Below, piece by piece: positions 26,775-34,439 of a DNA stretch of 64,000 nt. The position numbers and the translations under genes were made by a program. Each line of letters opens with the position of its first letter. Positions within the stretch are counted from its first letter, which is position 1. The DNA comes from Mucilaginibacter sp. OK098 (GTDB lineage Bacteria > Bacteroidota > Bacteroidia > Sphingobacteriales > Sphingobacteriaceae). The notes beneath the pieces were generated by a model. The model had not been told where the DNA came from. It saw nothing but the letters and a program-made list of their open reading frames with translations, and did not search any database. Where the stretch lies: the NCBI RefSeq assembly GCF_900142915.1, contig NZ_FRCM01000006.1, forward strand, positions 199,503 through 263,502, in the 5' to 3' direction.

Positions 26775-27273
26775 TTTTATCGGTGTTCCAGTTTTTACCT
26801 GTTACAATTGCAAGTATAACCAACAATGCCAGGAAAAAGATTTGCATATAAAAGAATATCTCCGAAATACGGCTAAATGGATCAGGCTGAAGAGGAACGA
26901 CAGCTGGTTGATGAGAAGGTAATGCTGAAAGTGGCGGATAAACTGTCCACCCCTTAAATTGGCTTACTGTTTTCGACATTTGAGTAACCGAACCCACAAA
27001 TGTGGATACCTCCATATTAATAAAAAAAAGGGCTGTCAATAATATGAGATTCTGAAGCCTCCTCTTATACCGGTAAAATGCCTCTTTAATTATATAAACA
27101 ATAAAAATTAGCAGAAAAACTGGTAAACTTATAATAGATCCTGAAGAAACCACATAGGTATCATGAAGATTTATATCAAATTGAGTCCTCCCAAAGAAAA
27201 TAACTAATAAGTGTACCAATAAAATTGAAGCAATTAGTATGGCAAGCTCAATAAGGAAAGGCTTCAATTTCAT
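26764..27273 (-). CDS. Membrane protein with cytochrome-oxidase-like HDTY motif
   Basis: 169 residues, with four predicted membrane segments (about 8-27, 45-63, 77-95, 143-163). The region FDINLHDTYVVSSG matches the short strip around the HDTYFVV signature of cytochrome c oxidase subunit I, but the protein is far too short to be an oxidase and has no other heme ligand pattern. Related short proteins of unknown function occur in Bacteroidota. It is the first gene of a two-gene unit with the NodB-like protein, which overlaps it by 11 bases. Confidence 0.6.
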   Translation of the reverse strand: MKLKPFLIELAILIASILLVHLLVIFFGRTQFDINLHDTYVVSSGSIISLPVFLLIFIVYIIKEAFYRYKRRLQNLILLTALFFINMEVSTFVGSVTQMSKTVSQFKGWTVYPPLSALPSHQPAVVPLQPDPFSRISEIFFYMQIFFLALLVILAIVTGKNWNTDKNGS

Positions 27274-27411
27274 TATGTGAATATAAGCTTATCCCTTAGT
27301 ATTTTAAAATTGATTGAACCACATCACTGCTAAAATTCAGATTTAGTCTTTAAGTTTGCATACACAAGATTTTCTATTTGGAAACTGTTCACAAATTGAA
27401 AATCAAACAAT

Positions 27412-27445
27412 AAATCCGAATTCGAACATCCGAAATCCGAAATCA
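27412..27445. repeat. Family A repeat directly before pdxJ
   Basis: AAATCCGAATTCGAACATC and CGAAATCCGAAATCAA are words of repeat family A and end one base before the pdxJ ATG at 27447, so the repeat forms the translation-initiation region. Confidence 0.65.
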
Positions 27446-27446
27446 A

Positions 27447-28169
27447 ATGACTCGTCTATCTGTCAACATCAATAAAATAGCTACCCTGCGTAACTCGCGC
27501 GGCGGCAATAACCCCGATCTTATCCAGGTTGCTAAAGACTGTGAACGTTTTGGCGCACAGGGAATAACTGTACACCCCCGCCCCGATGAAAGGCATATCC
27601 GTTACCAGGATGTTTTTGATCTGAAGAAAATCGTTACAACTGAGTTTAATATCGAAGGCAATTGCCAGGAGCAAAAATTCATTGAACTTGTATTGGCCAA
27701 TAAACCTGAACAGGTTACGCTTGTACCAGATATTTTAGGACAGATCACCTCCAACCATGGCTGGGACACCATTACCAACCAGCAATATTTAACTGATATA
27801 ATAAAGGTATTTAAAAATGCCGGCATCAGGGTTTCTATATTTGTTGACCCGGTTGATGAAATGGTTGAAGGCGCTGCCAAAACCGGGACCGACCGCATTG
27901 AGCTTTATACCGAAGCCTATGCCCATCAGTACCAACACAATAAAGAACTTGCAATAGCGCCTTATGTAAAGGCGGCAGAAGTAGCTAAAAAATTGGGCTT
28001 GGGCATTAATGCAGGGCATGACCTCGACCTGCAAAACCTTAAATATTTTTCAGAAAATATTCCGGGCCTGGATGAGGTAAGCATCGGGCACGCGCTTATC
28101 AGCGATGCCTTATATTATGGGTTAGAGAATACTATTCAAATGTATTTGCGCTGTTTAGGTCTGAATTGA
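27447..28169 (+). CDS. pdxJ: Pyridoxine 5'-phosphate synthase PdxJ
   Basis: 240 residues, full length TIM barrel. RLSVNINKIATLRNSRGGNNPD (N-terminal phosphate-binding block), ITVHPRPDERHIR (catalytic His/Arg), FNIEGN, VTLVPD (Glu/Asp region), VSIFVDP, RIELYTE, LGINAGHDLDLQN and EVSIGHALISDAL (C-terminal His) are all present. The enzyme condenses 1-deoxyxylulose 5-phosphate with 3-amino-1-hydroxyacetone phosphate to give pyridoxine 5'-phosphate, the last step of the DXP-dependent vitamin B6 route. The gene is monocistronic; a strong terminator follows. Confidence 0.96.
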   Translation: MTRLSVNINKIATLRNSRGGNNPDLIQVAKDCERFGAQGITVHPRPDERHIRYQDVFDLKKIVTTEFNIEGNCQEQKFIELVLANKPEQVTLVPDILGQITSNHGWDTITNQQYLTDIIKVFKNAGIRVSIFVDPVDEMVEGAAKTGTDRIELYTEAYAHQYQHNKELAIAPYVKAAEVAKKLGLGINAGHDLDLQNLKYFSENIPGLDEVSIGHALISDALYYGLENTIQMYLRCLGLN

Positions 28170-28181
28170 TAATTGATATAA

Positions 28182-28218
28182 AAAATGGCCGGCATTTAAA
28201 TTAAATGCCGGCCATTTT
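28182..28218 (+). terminator. Terminator of pdxJ (bidirectional)
   Basis: AAAATGGCCGGCATTT and AAATGCCGGCCATTTT form a perfect 16-base-pair stem with a 5-base loop; T-rich sequence follows on both strands. It can also end transcription of the leader peptide at 28266-28442. Confidence 0.92.
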
Positions 28219-28265
28219 GTTAAAAAAGCTTACCAGAAAAAATATTCTGATTACACTGTTTCTTG

Positions 28266-28442
28266 TTAGGCATCATTACAGCAAATCAAATACTGTGCTG
28301 TCTGGCAGTATTGGATTTCATTAGGCGTGTAAGTACACCCGTAAGTTAACAGCGCTGGCAGAGGTCCGCAAGTACATCCGGGCGGCAGTTGTAATTTTCC
28401 ACCATTTACATTTTTCATTTCATTCCTGGTCAGTTTTTTCAT
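28266..28442 (-). CDS. Double-glycine leader peptide 2 (RiPP/bacteriocin-like precursor)
   Basis: 58 residues, too short for most ORF cut-offs. The leader MKKLTRNEMKNVNGG is unusually short (15 residues); the 43-residue core KLQLPPGCTCGPLP... holds six Cys (CTC, YGC, YC, ICC) and many Pro/Thr/Tyr. The NEMKxVxGG end of the leader is the same as in the other three peptides of this window (NELKQVTGG, YEMKAVKGG, KEMKAVMGG). No maturase or peptidase-exporter gene is adjacent. Upstream it shares ACCAGGGTCAA and GTACTAAACCAA blocks with the peptide at 36938-37132. Confidence 0.7.
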   Translation of the reverse strand: MKKLTRNEMKNVNGGKLQLPPGCTCGPLPALLTYGCTYTPNEIQYCQTAQYLICCNDA

Positions 28443-28763
28443 TTGGTTTAGTACATAAGTCGTTTTGACCCTGGTTTTGATATCGGTACAGGGTTCGGCT
28501 ACCGTAGAGAGCTCTTTCAGTTTAAATGGTAATTAAAATATTGAATACACCTTTTTAACTGTGCTATATAATTTGCTTAAAATCTGTTGCTTTTTTATTT
28601 GTGATTAATGGTTAAGGTTAATTAACCCAAGATATACAAAAACAAGGGAACGAAGAAATAAATGTTTAAACATTTTCTAATCAGGCAATAAATATGAAAT
28701 TTTTATTGGCGCATAGCAATAATATTTTGTAACAGGGTTTAAATTCCATACTAAACTCAAATC

Positions 28764-28799
28764 ACGGGTTAGCCGATAAATCATCGGCATGAATCCCGT
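28764..28799 (+). promoter_or_regulatory. Hairpin-forming inverted repeat upstream of gcvP promoter
   Basis: ACGGGTT and GCCGAT in the left arm pair with ATCGGC and AATCCCGT in the right arm around an AAATC loop. It lies about 45 bases upstream of the -33 element, so it would act at DNA level (operator) or as the terminator-like end of an unseen transcript, not as a riboswitch in the gcvP leader. Confidence 0.4.
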
Positions 28800-28841
28800 A
28801 CTACATCTTACTGTAAAATCCCTAACATTAGGTTAACGTAA

Positions 28842-28872
28842 TTGATACTCATTATCTAAAATTGTACCTTTG
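28842..28872 (+). promoter_or_regulatory. Promoter of gcvP (TTG-N20-TACCTTTG)
   Basis: TTG at 28842-28844 and a consensus TACCTTTG at 28865-28872; expected transcript start near 28876, 23 bases before the ATG at 28899. No glycine-riboswitch could fit in so short a leader. Confidence 0.7.
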
Positions 28873-28898
28873 CACCAAAATAACTGACCACCCATTTG

Positions 28899-31808
28899 AT
28901 GAAGTTGAATATTGATTACCAGGAAAAATTCCAGTCGCGTCATATAGCTCCAAACGAAGCTGATACCGCACAAATGTTAAAAGCTGTTGGCGTAAATTCA
29001 TTGGATGAATTGATCGCTCAAACTATTCCGGAAAAGATAAGATTGAAAGCACCGCTTAATCTTCCACCGGCAAAAAGCGAGTTTGATTATTTAAACACGC
29101 TGAAACAAACCGCGTCAAAAAACAAAGTATTTAAATCACTTATTGGCCAGGGTTATTATGATGTTATAGTGCCGGGAGTTATCCAGCGTAACATCCTTGA
29201 AAACCCAGGTTGGTACACCCAATATACCCCCTACCAGGCCGAAATTGCACAAGGCCGGCTACAGGCATTGTTAAACTTCCAAACCATGGTAGTTGATCTA
29301 ACCGGGATGGAAATTGCCAATGCATCACTGCTTGACGAAGGCACAGCCGCTGCTGAAGCTATGTTTATGCAATACAGCCTGCGCAAAAATCAAAATGCAA
29401 ATGTATTTTTTGTATCTGAGGAAGTGTTCCCGCAAACTATTGATATTTTAAAGACCCGTGCACAGCCTTATGGCATTGAATTATTAATTGGCGATCACCA
29501 AACCGTTGAACTAACCGACAATATGTTTGGCGCTATAGTTCAGTACCCTGCAGGTAACGGTGCAGTCTATAATTATACCGACTATGCTGCAAAGGCACAC
29601 GAAAAAGGCATTAAGCTTACTGTAGTTGCCGATATAATGAGCCTGGTACTGTTAACTCCTCCAGGCGAATGGGGTGCTGACATTGTTGTTGGCTCAACCC
29701 AGCGCTTTGGCGTACCAATGGGTTTTGGTGGCCCGCACGCAGCATTTTTTGCCACTAAAGAAGAATACAAACGTTCTATCCCCGGCCGCATAATCGGGGT
29801 TACTATTGATAGCGCAGGCAATTATGCCTTGCGAATGGCATTGCAAACGCGCGAGCAGCATATCCGTAGGGATAAGGCTACTTCAAACATTTGTACCGCG
29901 CAGGCATTGCTGGCAATTATGGCCGGTATGTATGCCGTTTACCATGGCCCTGCCGGTGTTAAGCTCATTGCTGAAAGGATCCACGGCTTAACTGTTTTAC
30001 TGGCTGAGTCATTAAAGCAATTGGATTATGAGCAACTTAACGAAGCTTATTTTGATACACTGAAATTTGATTTGGGTGTATTGGCAAGCCCGGTTCATGC
30101 GGAGGCTATCAACAACCAGATGAACTTTAACTATAAAGGTTCGGTTGTTACCATTTCTGTTGATGAAACAACATCTCCTGAAGATATCAAAACCATTGTT
30201 CGCTTTTTTGCCCGCGTGAAAGGCAAAACACTGAATGATGTAAGCTTTGATGAGCTTAAGGCAAACCTTATCACGGTTATCCCGGCTGATCTGCAACGTA
30301 AATCAGCTTACTTAACCCACGCATTATTTAACTCGCACCATTCTGAGCATGAAATGCTGCGTTATATTAAATCGCTGGAGGCAAAAGATCTTTCACTTTG
30401 CCATTCAATGATCGCTTTGGGCTCATGCACAATGAAGCTTAATGCTACCACAGAGATGGTTCCTGTAACCTGGGCCGAATTCAGCAAGATGCACCCCTTT
30501 GCACCAACCGACCAGGTAGGTGGCTATATGCAACTTTTTGATGAGCTGAATAACTGGCTGAGCGAAATCACAGGCTTCGCAGCCATGAGCTTACAGCCAA
30601 ATGCAGGCGCACAAGGCGAGTATGCCGGTTTAATGGTGATCCGTGCTTATCATAACGATCGTGGCGACAGTCACCGTAATATCGCTTTAATCCCCTCATC
30701 AGCACACGGCACCAACCCTGCATCAGCAGCAATGGCCGGGATGAAGATTGTTGTGGTTAGATGTGATGATAACGGGAACATTGACGTTGCCGATCTGAAA
30801 GCAAAAGCCGAACAATATAAAAATGAGCTTTCATGTTTGATGGTTACTTATCCATCAACCCACGGCGTTTTTGAAGAGTCGATCATCGAGATCTGCGAGA
30901 TTATCCATGCAAATGGCGGCCAGGTTTATATGGATGGCGCAAACATGAACGCGCAGGTAGGCTTAACAAGCCCGGCTAATATTGGTGCTGATGTTTGCCA
31001 CCTTAACTTGCATAAAACATTCTGCATTCCGCATGGCGGTGGCGGTCCTGGTATGGGCCCTATCGGCGTAGCAAAACACCTGGTTCCTTACTTACCGGGA
31101 CATGCGGTTGTTGATATTGACAAAGGCAAATCAATCCACGCCGTATCATCTGCGCCTTGGGGATCAGCTTCAATCCTGATCATCTCACATGCTTATATAG
31201 CTATGATGGGCAGCGATGGCTTAACCAATGCAACCCGTTACGCCATATTGAATGCTAACTATATAAAAACCCGCTTACAGCATCACTACCCTGTGTTATA
31301 CACAGGCGCCAATGGCCGTTGTGCGCACGAAATGATCCTGGATTGCCGTTCATTCAAGAGTTTCGGCATTGAGGTTACCGATATTGCCAAACGCTTAATG
31401 GACTATGGTTTCCATGCGCCAACCGTATCATTCCCTGTTGCCGGTACCGTTATGGTTGAGCCAACCGAATCAGAACCAAAGCATGAGCTTGATCGTTTTT
31501 GCGATGCCATGATCTCCATCCGTCATGAAATTGACAATGTAGAAAAAGGCCTGTCCGACAAAACTGACAACCCGCTTAAAAATGCACCGCACACCGCATC
31601 GGTAATTACCGCTAACGAATGGGAGCATCCGTACAGCCGTCAAAAAGCGGCATTCCCGCTGCCTTACGTTGCTGCTTATAAATTCTGGCCATCGGTTGGT
31701 CGTGTAAACGATACTTATGGCGACAGGACACTGATCTGTAGCTGCCCGCCTTTAACAGACTACGAGTTTGAAGAAAGTGAAATAACAACCCCGGAATACG
31801 GAACGTGA
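28899..31808 (+). CDS. gcvP: Glycine dehydrogenase (decarboxylating), P-protein
   Basis: 969 residues: the long, fused single-chain P-protein (N- and C-terminal PLP-fold halves), rather than the two-subunit form. FQSRHIAPNEADTAQML opens the protein, FKSLIGQGYYDVIVPGVIQRNILENPGWYTQYTPYQAEIAQGRLQ is the N-half, and DVCHLNLHKTFCIPHGGGGPGMGPIGV holds the PLP lysine (about Lys706). It decarboxylates glycine and passes the aminomethyl group to the lipoyl H-protein of the glycine cleavage system. gcvT and gcvH are not nearby. An in-frame TTG one codon upstream is rejected in favour of the ATG. Confidence 0.97.
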   Translation: MKLNIDYQEKFQSRHIAPNEADTAQMLKAVGVNSLDELIAQTIPEKIRLKAPLNLPPAKSEFDYLNTLKQTASKNKVFKSLIGQGYYDVIVPGVIQRNILENPGWYTQYTPYQAEIAQGRLQALLNFQTMVVDLTGMEIANASLLDEGTAAAEAMFMQYSLRKNQNANVFFVSEEVFPQTIDILKTRAQPYGIELLIGDHQTVELTDNMFGAIVQYPAGNGAVYNYTDYAAKAHEKGIKLTVVADIMSLVLLTPPGEWGADIVVGSTQRFGVPMGFGGPHAAFFATKEEYKRSIPGRIIGVTIDSAGNYALRMALQTREQHIRRDKATSNICTAQALLAIMAGMYAVYHGPAGVKLIAERIHGLTVLLAESLKQLDYEQLNEAYFDTLKFDLGVLASPVHAEAINNQMNFNYKGSVVTISVDETTSPEDIKTIVRFFARVKGKTLNDVSFDELKANLITVIPADLQRKSAYLTHALFNSHHSEHEMLRYIKSLEAKDLSLCHSMIALGSCTMKLNATTEMVPVTWAEFSKMHPFAPTDQVGGYMQLFDELNNWLSEITGFAAMSLQPNAGAQGEYAGLMVIRAYHNDRGDSHRNIALIPSSAHGTNPASAAMAGMKIVVVRCDDNGNIDVADLKAKAEQYKNELSCLMVTYPSTHGVFEESIIEICEIIHANGGQVYMDGANMNAQVGLTSPANIGADVCHLNLHKTFCIPHGGGGPGMGPIGVAKHLVPYLPGHAVVDIDKGKSIHAVSSAPWGSASILIISHAYIAMMGSDGLTNATRYAILNANYIKTRLQHHYPVLYTGANGRCAHEMILDCRSFKSFGIEVTDIAKRLMDYGFHAPTVSFPVAGTVMVEPTESEPKHELDRFCDAMISIRHEIDNVEKGLSDKTDNPLKNAPHTASVITANEWEHPYSRQKAAFPLPYVAAYKFWPSVGRVNDTYGDRTLICSCPPLTDYEFEESEITTPEYGT

Positions 31809-31872
31809 GATTGATGTGCCGATTTCTGATGTGCGAATATGCGGATGAAATTGACTGATGTTTATAAAATAA

Positions 31873-31908
31873 GAAAGCCGTTGGATGATTTATCCGGCGG
31901 CTTTTTTT
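31873..31908 (+). terminator. Terminator of gcvP
   Basis: AAAGCCG...GGAT / ATCC...CGGCTTTTTTT, an imperfect stem with a T7 tail, 65 bases after the stop codon. Confidence 0.8.
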
Positions 31909-32087
31909 GTGCTGCTTAAACTTTTCTTCAACAAAAAACGAGCTAAATAGATAGTCGGGACTAATAGTTTATTAATCTCTTTTGGGATAGGGATTATTTT
32001 ACTTCTTTATATTAAATTCAAATGAGGTAATCCATAAAAACCCTTAAATTTAGTATTGAATTATCGACCACCTTATTAACAACGCAA

Positions 32088-34262
32088 ATGTTTGAAAAAT
32101 TTACCAAATTAGTAGAGGCCTTTCTAAAAGCAGCTAAAATTCCAGAATCCGATTCAAATAAAATAATTTTTCTAATTCTATTAATTGGCTTTGTTTCAAC
32201 ATTAATCGTACAATTTTGGAAATTAATAAAATACATTTTCCTCAAACGAAATCAACGAATACTTAATCGTGATTTACATCCATTTTATACCCCATCTGAT
32301 GTATACAACCGCACAAAATATTACATAGCACCTAATTATCAAAACGTTAGCCCTTCAGAAGATGACGAACCTGGAAGAAAATATATTGCGTCGGCGAAAG
32401 AAAAATTAATTTCGTTATTTCTCGAAAATGTATTTCCTCTTGGCAAAGTTGACAATAAGCACTTTTTAATTCTCGCTGATTCAGGCATGGGAAAAACAGC
32501 TTTTTTAATCAATCTTTACGTTTCTTACAAGAATAAATGGCAAAATCCATTAGGTATAAAAAAATATGATATTAAATTATTTCCGGTTTGGCATCAAGAT
32601 ACTTTTGAATCGATTGCAAAAATTTCCGACCCGCCAAACACAATTCTATTGCTAGATGCATTTGATGAAGACATCAAGGCAAGTAAAGATTATAAAAAAA
32701 GACTTACTGAAATAGTAAACAAGACGACTAAATTTCGTTTTATAATAATAACATCAAGAACGCAATTTTTCCCATCCCAAAAGGAAGAGCCTCATGAAAC
32801 AGGCTATTTTACCGGCGGAGATAAAGGAGAATATAAGTTCCAGAAGCTCTACTTGTCTGTTTTTGATGATAAGGATGTGGATAAATATCTCAGGATGAGA
32901 TTTTCAGTAATAAGTTATGATTATGATAGAGCAGCATTGGTAGCAGCAAAATGCCCAAATCTCGTTGTGCGGCCGATGTTACTTAGTTTTATAGACGATT
33001 TAATAAAGGCAGATCATGAATTCACTTACTCGTATCAAGTTTACCAAGAAATGATTAAATATTGGCTTATAAGAGAATCTAAAAAAAATGGAATAAAACA
33101 ACGTTTTGGTACAAGCCAAAATTTTAAGGATGAGTTGTATAACTTTTCACAAAAACTTGCTGTAAATATTTATATTAACAGAGAAATCAGAAATGGGCTT
33201 TATATTTCATCAGCACAAGATAGTTTTACTATTGGCTCAATAAATCTGACAGAATTTGATAATCAATATATACTTACAGATGTCGAAATAAGAAGTAAGT
33301 CGCTTTTGAATAGAAATGCAGCCGGGGAATATAAATTCTCTCATAAGTCTATTTTGGAGTACTTCCTAGCGAGAGAGTTTTTTAAGGTTCCTGATTTCTA
33401 TCTGACATTTGACTTTGGAGGCATGGATACTGCGAAAATATTTTTTGAAGAAATGTATCTCAATCAACTTAGAAGTAACACAAAAGGAGAGTTTAAATTT
33501 GCTTCAGGTTTTTCGACAAAGATCAAAACTCAGGAATTAGCAAATTTAACTGTCCACGACTTCGAAAGCATTGATTATCTATGCATTTATTCTGCTGACA
33601 AAATAGAATTTAAATTTCTAAAACATTTCAAAAATCTAAAACGACTAATACTATTTGATGTTTATTTTAAAAATATTTACATGTTGTATCAAATTCTAAA
33701 GAATTACGATATTATGTTAAATAAAAACAAAATTGAAAAAGTTGATTGGATTGAAGAAATACTTAACTTACAAGAGTTTAAACAGCTATTTGCGATTCGG
33801 AGTTACACTTTGAAATTCGAGAATGAAAAAATGCAATTTTTCTCAGAAACCTGGCTCCTGGATCCAGGATTTTTCTTCTATGTCAAGCAGTTTGCATTGT
33901 TAGTTAAAGCAAAAGAAGTCCATCAATCTGCCGAACAGGACGTAAAGAAATTGCAAAGAGTGTTAGAAACGGGGACAGAGGAAGAAAAGCTGACTTTTGA
34001 ATCGAGACATGGACCTATTGAAGAGCTTATATTGAAGCAAAACGTGAGAGACGAGAAATTAGCCCTAATAGAAACACAATTAGAATTAGTTTATAAATAT
34101 AACAATAGTGATAGAACTGCTTTTTCTCGATTTTATGATTGGATTGAAAAAATTAAATTAGGAGATAAAGATTCATTAAAAAAAATAGAAGCGTTTAAAG
34201 GTTTTATTCTAAGGGCAGGGGTTTTAAAAACAATCTTACCAGATTGCTTAACAGATTGCTAA
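32088..34262 (+). CDS. Membrane-anchored NACHT-like (STAND) NTPase
   Basis: 724 residues. A short amphipathic start is followed by one membrane span at about 26-50 (IIFLILLIGFVSTLIVQFW), so the bulk is probably cytosolic. The NTPase has Walker A ADSGMGKT at 130-137, an acidic Walker B TILLLDAFDED at about 185-195, and a sensor FIIITSRTQFF at about 219; VVRPMLLSFIDDLI and FSHKSILEYFLAREFF are the winged-helix-end motifs typical of NACHT ATPases. The C-terminal 300 residues are poorly defined with leucine-rich-like strands (CIYSADKIEFKFLKHFKNLKRLILFD) and a coiled coil. No effector domain such as nuclease or TIR is recognised. The gene is much richer in A+T than its neighbours, stands alone, and is flanked by terminators, which suggests horizontal gain; family relatives include antiphage bNACHT proteins. 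Confidence 0.7.
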   Translation: MFEKFTKLVEAFLKAAKIPESDSNKIIFLILLIGFVSTLIVQFWKLIKYIFLKRNQRILNRDLHPFYTPSDVYNRTKYYIAPNYQNVSPSEDDEPGRKYIASAKEKLISLFLENVFPLGKVDNKHFLILADSGMGKTAFLINLYVSYKNKWQNPLGIKKYDIKLFPVWHQDTFESIAKISDPPNTILLLDAFDEDIKASKDYKKRLTEIVNKTTKFRFIIITSRTQFFPSQKEEPHETGYFTGGDKGEYKFQKLYLSVFDDKDVDKYLRMRFSVISYDYDRAALVAAKCPNLVVRPMLLSFIDDLIKADHEFTYSYQVYQEMIKYWLIRESKKNGIKQRFGTSQNFKDELYNFSQKLAVNIYINREIRNGLYISSAQDSFTIGSINLTEFDNQYILTDVEIRSKSLLNRNAAGEYKFSHKSILEYFLAREFFKVPDFYLTFDFGGMDTAKIFFEEMYLNQLRSNTKGEFKFASGFSTKIKTQELANLTVHDFESIDYLCIYSADKIEFKFLKHFKNLKRLILFDVYFKNIYMLYQILKNYDIMLNKNKIEKVDWIEEILNLQEFKQLFAIRSYTLKFENEKMQFFSETWLLDPGFFFYVKQFALLVKAKEVHQSAEQDVKKLQRVLETGTEEEKLTFESRHGPIEELILKQNVRDEKLALIETQLELVYKYNNSDRTAFSRFYDWIEKIKLGDKDSLKKIEAFKGFILRAGVLKTILPDCLTDC

Positions 34263-34376
34263 AGAAAATAACATGAGGAGTTATCTAAATCACGAATAAG
34301 TATTATCGATGCAATTATGTACCATTGAACATTATTGTAGTATTAACATTAACACAGCAAAATAATATCCCAATAA

Positions 34377-34408
34377 AAAACCCCGGCTAACTAAATAACC
34401 GGGGTTTT
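34377..34408. terminator. Bidirectional terminator between NACHT gene and dnaK
   Basis: AAAACCCCGG / CCGGGGTTTT stem with a 12-base loop and T-rich flanks on both strands. A second, weaker stem (CCCCCT / AGGGGG, 34415-34436) lies next to the dnaK stop codon. Confidence 0.85.
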
Positions 34409-34439
34409 CTTATTCCCCCTTTAGGGTGTTAGGGGGCCT

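Larger units (their letters stand above)
28443..28898. other. Intergenic region, divergent promoters (456 bases)
   Basis: The left 60 bases hold the shared upstream blocks of leader peptide 2 (TTGACCCTGGT at 28465-28475, GGTACAGG at 28485-28492). A strong inverted repeat lies at 28764-28799, and the gcvP promoter at 28842-28872. The AT-rich stretch between (about 28500-28740) contains no ORF or further signal that I can support. Confidence 0.6.

Noticed and set aside
28500..28740. Possible glycine riboswitch before gcvP
   Set aside because: The conserved glycine aptamer core is not recognisable and the promoter at 28842-28872 lies downstream of this region, leaving only a leader of about 23 bases.
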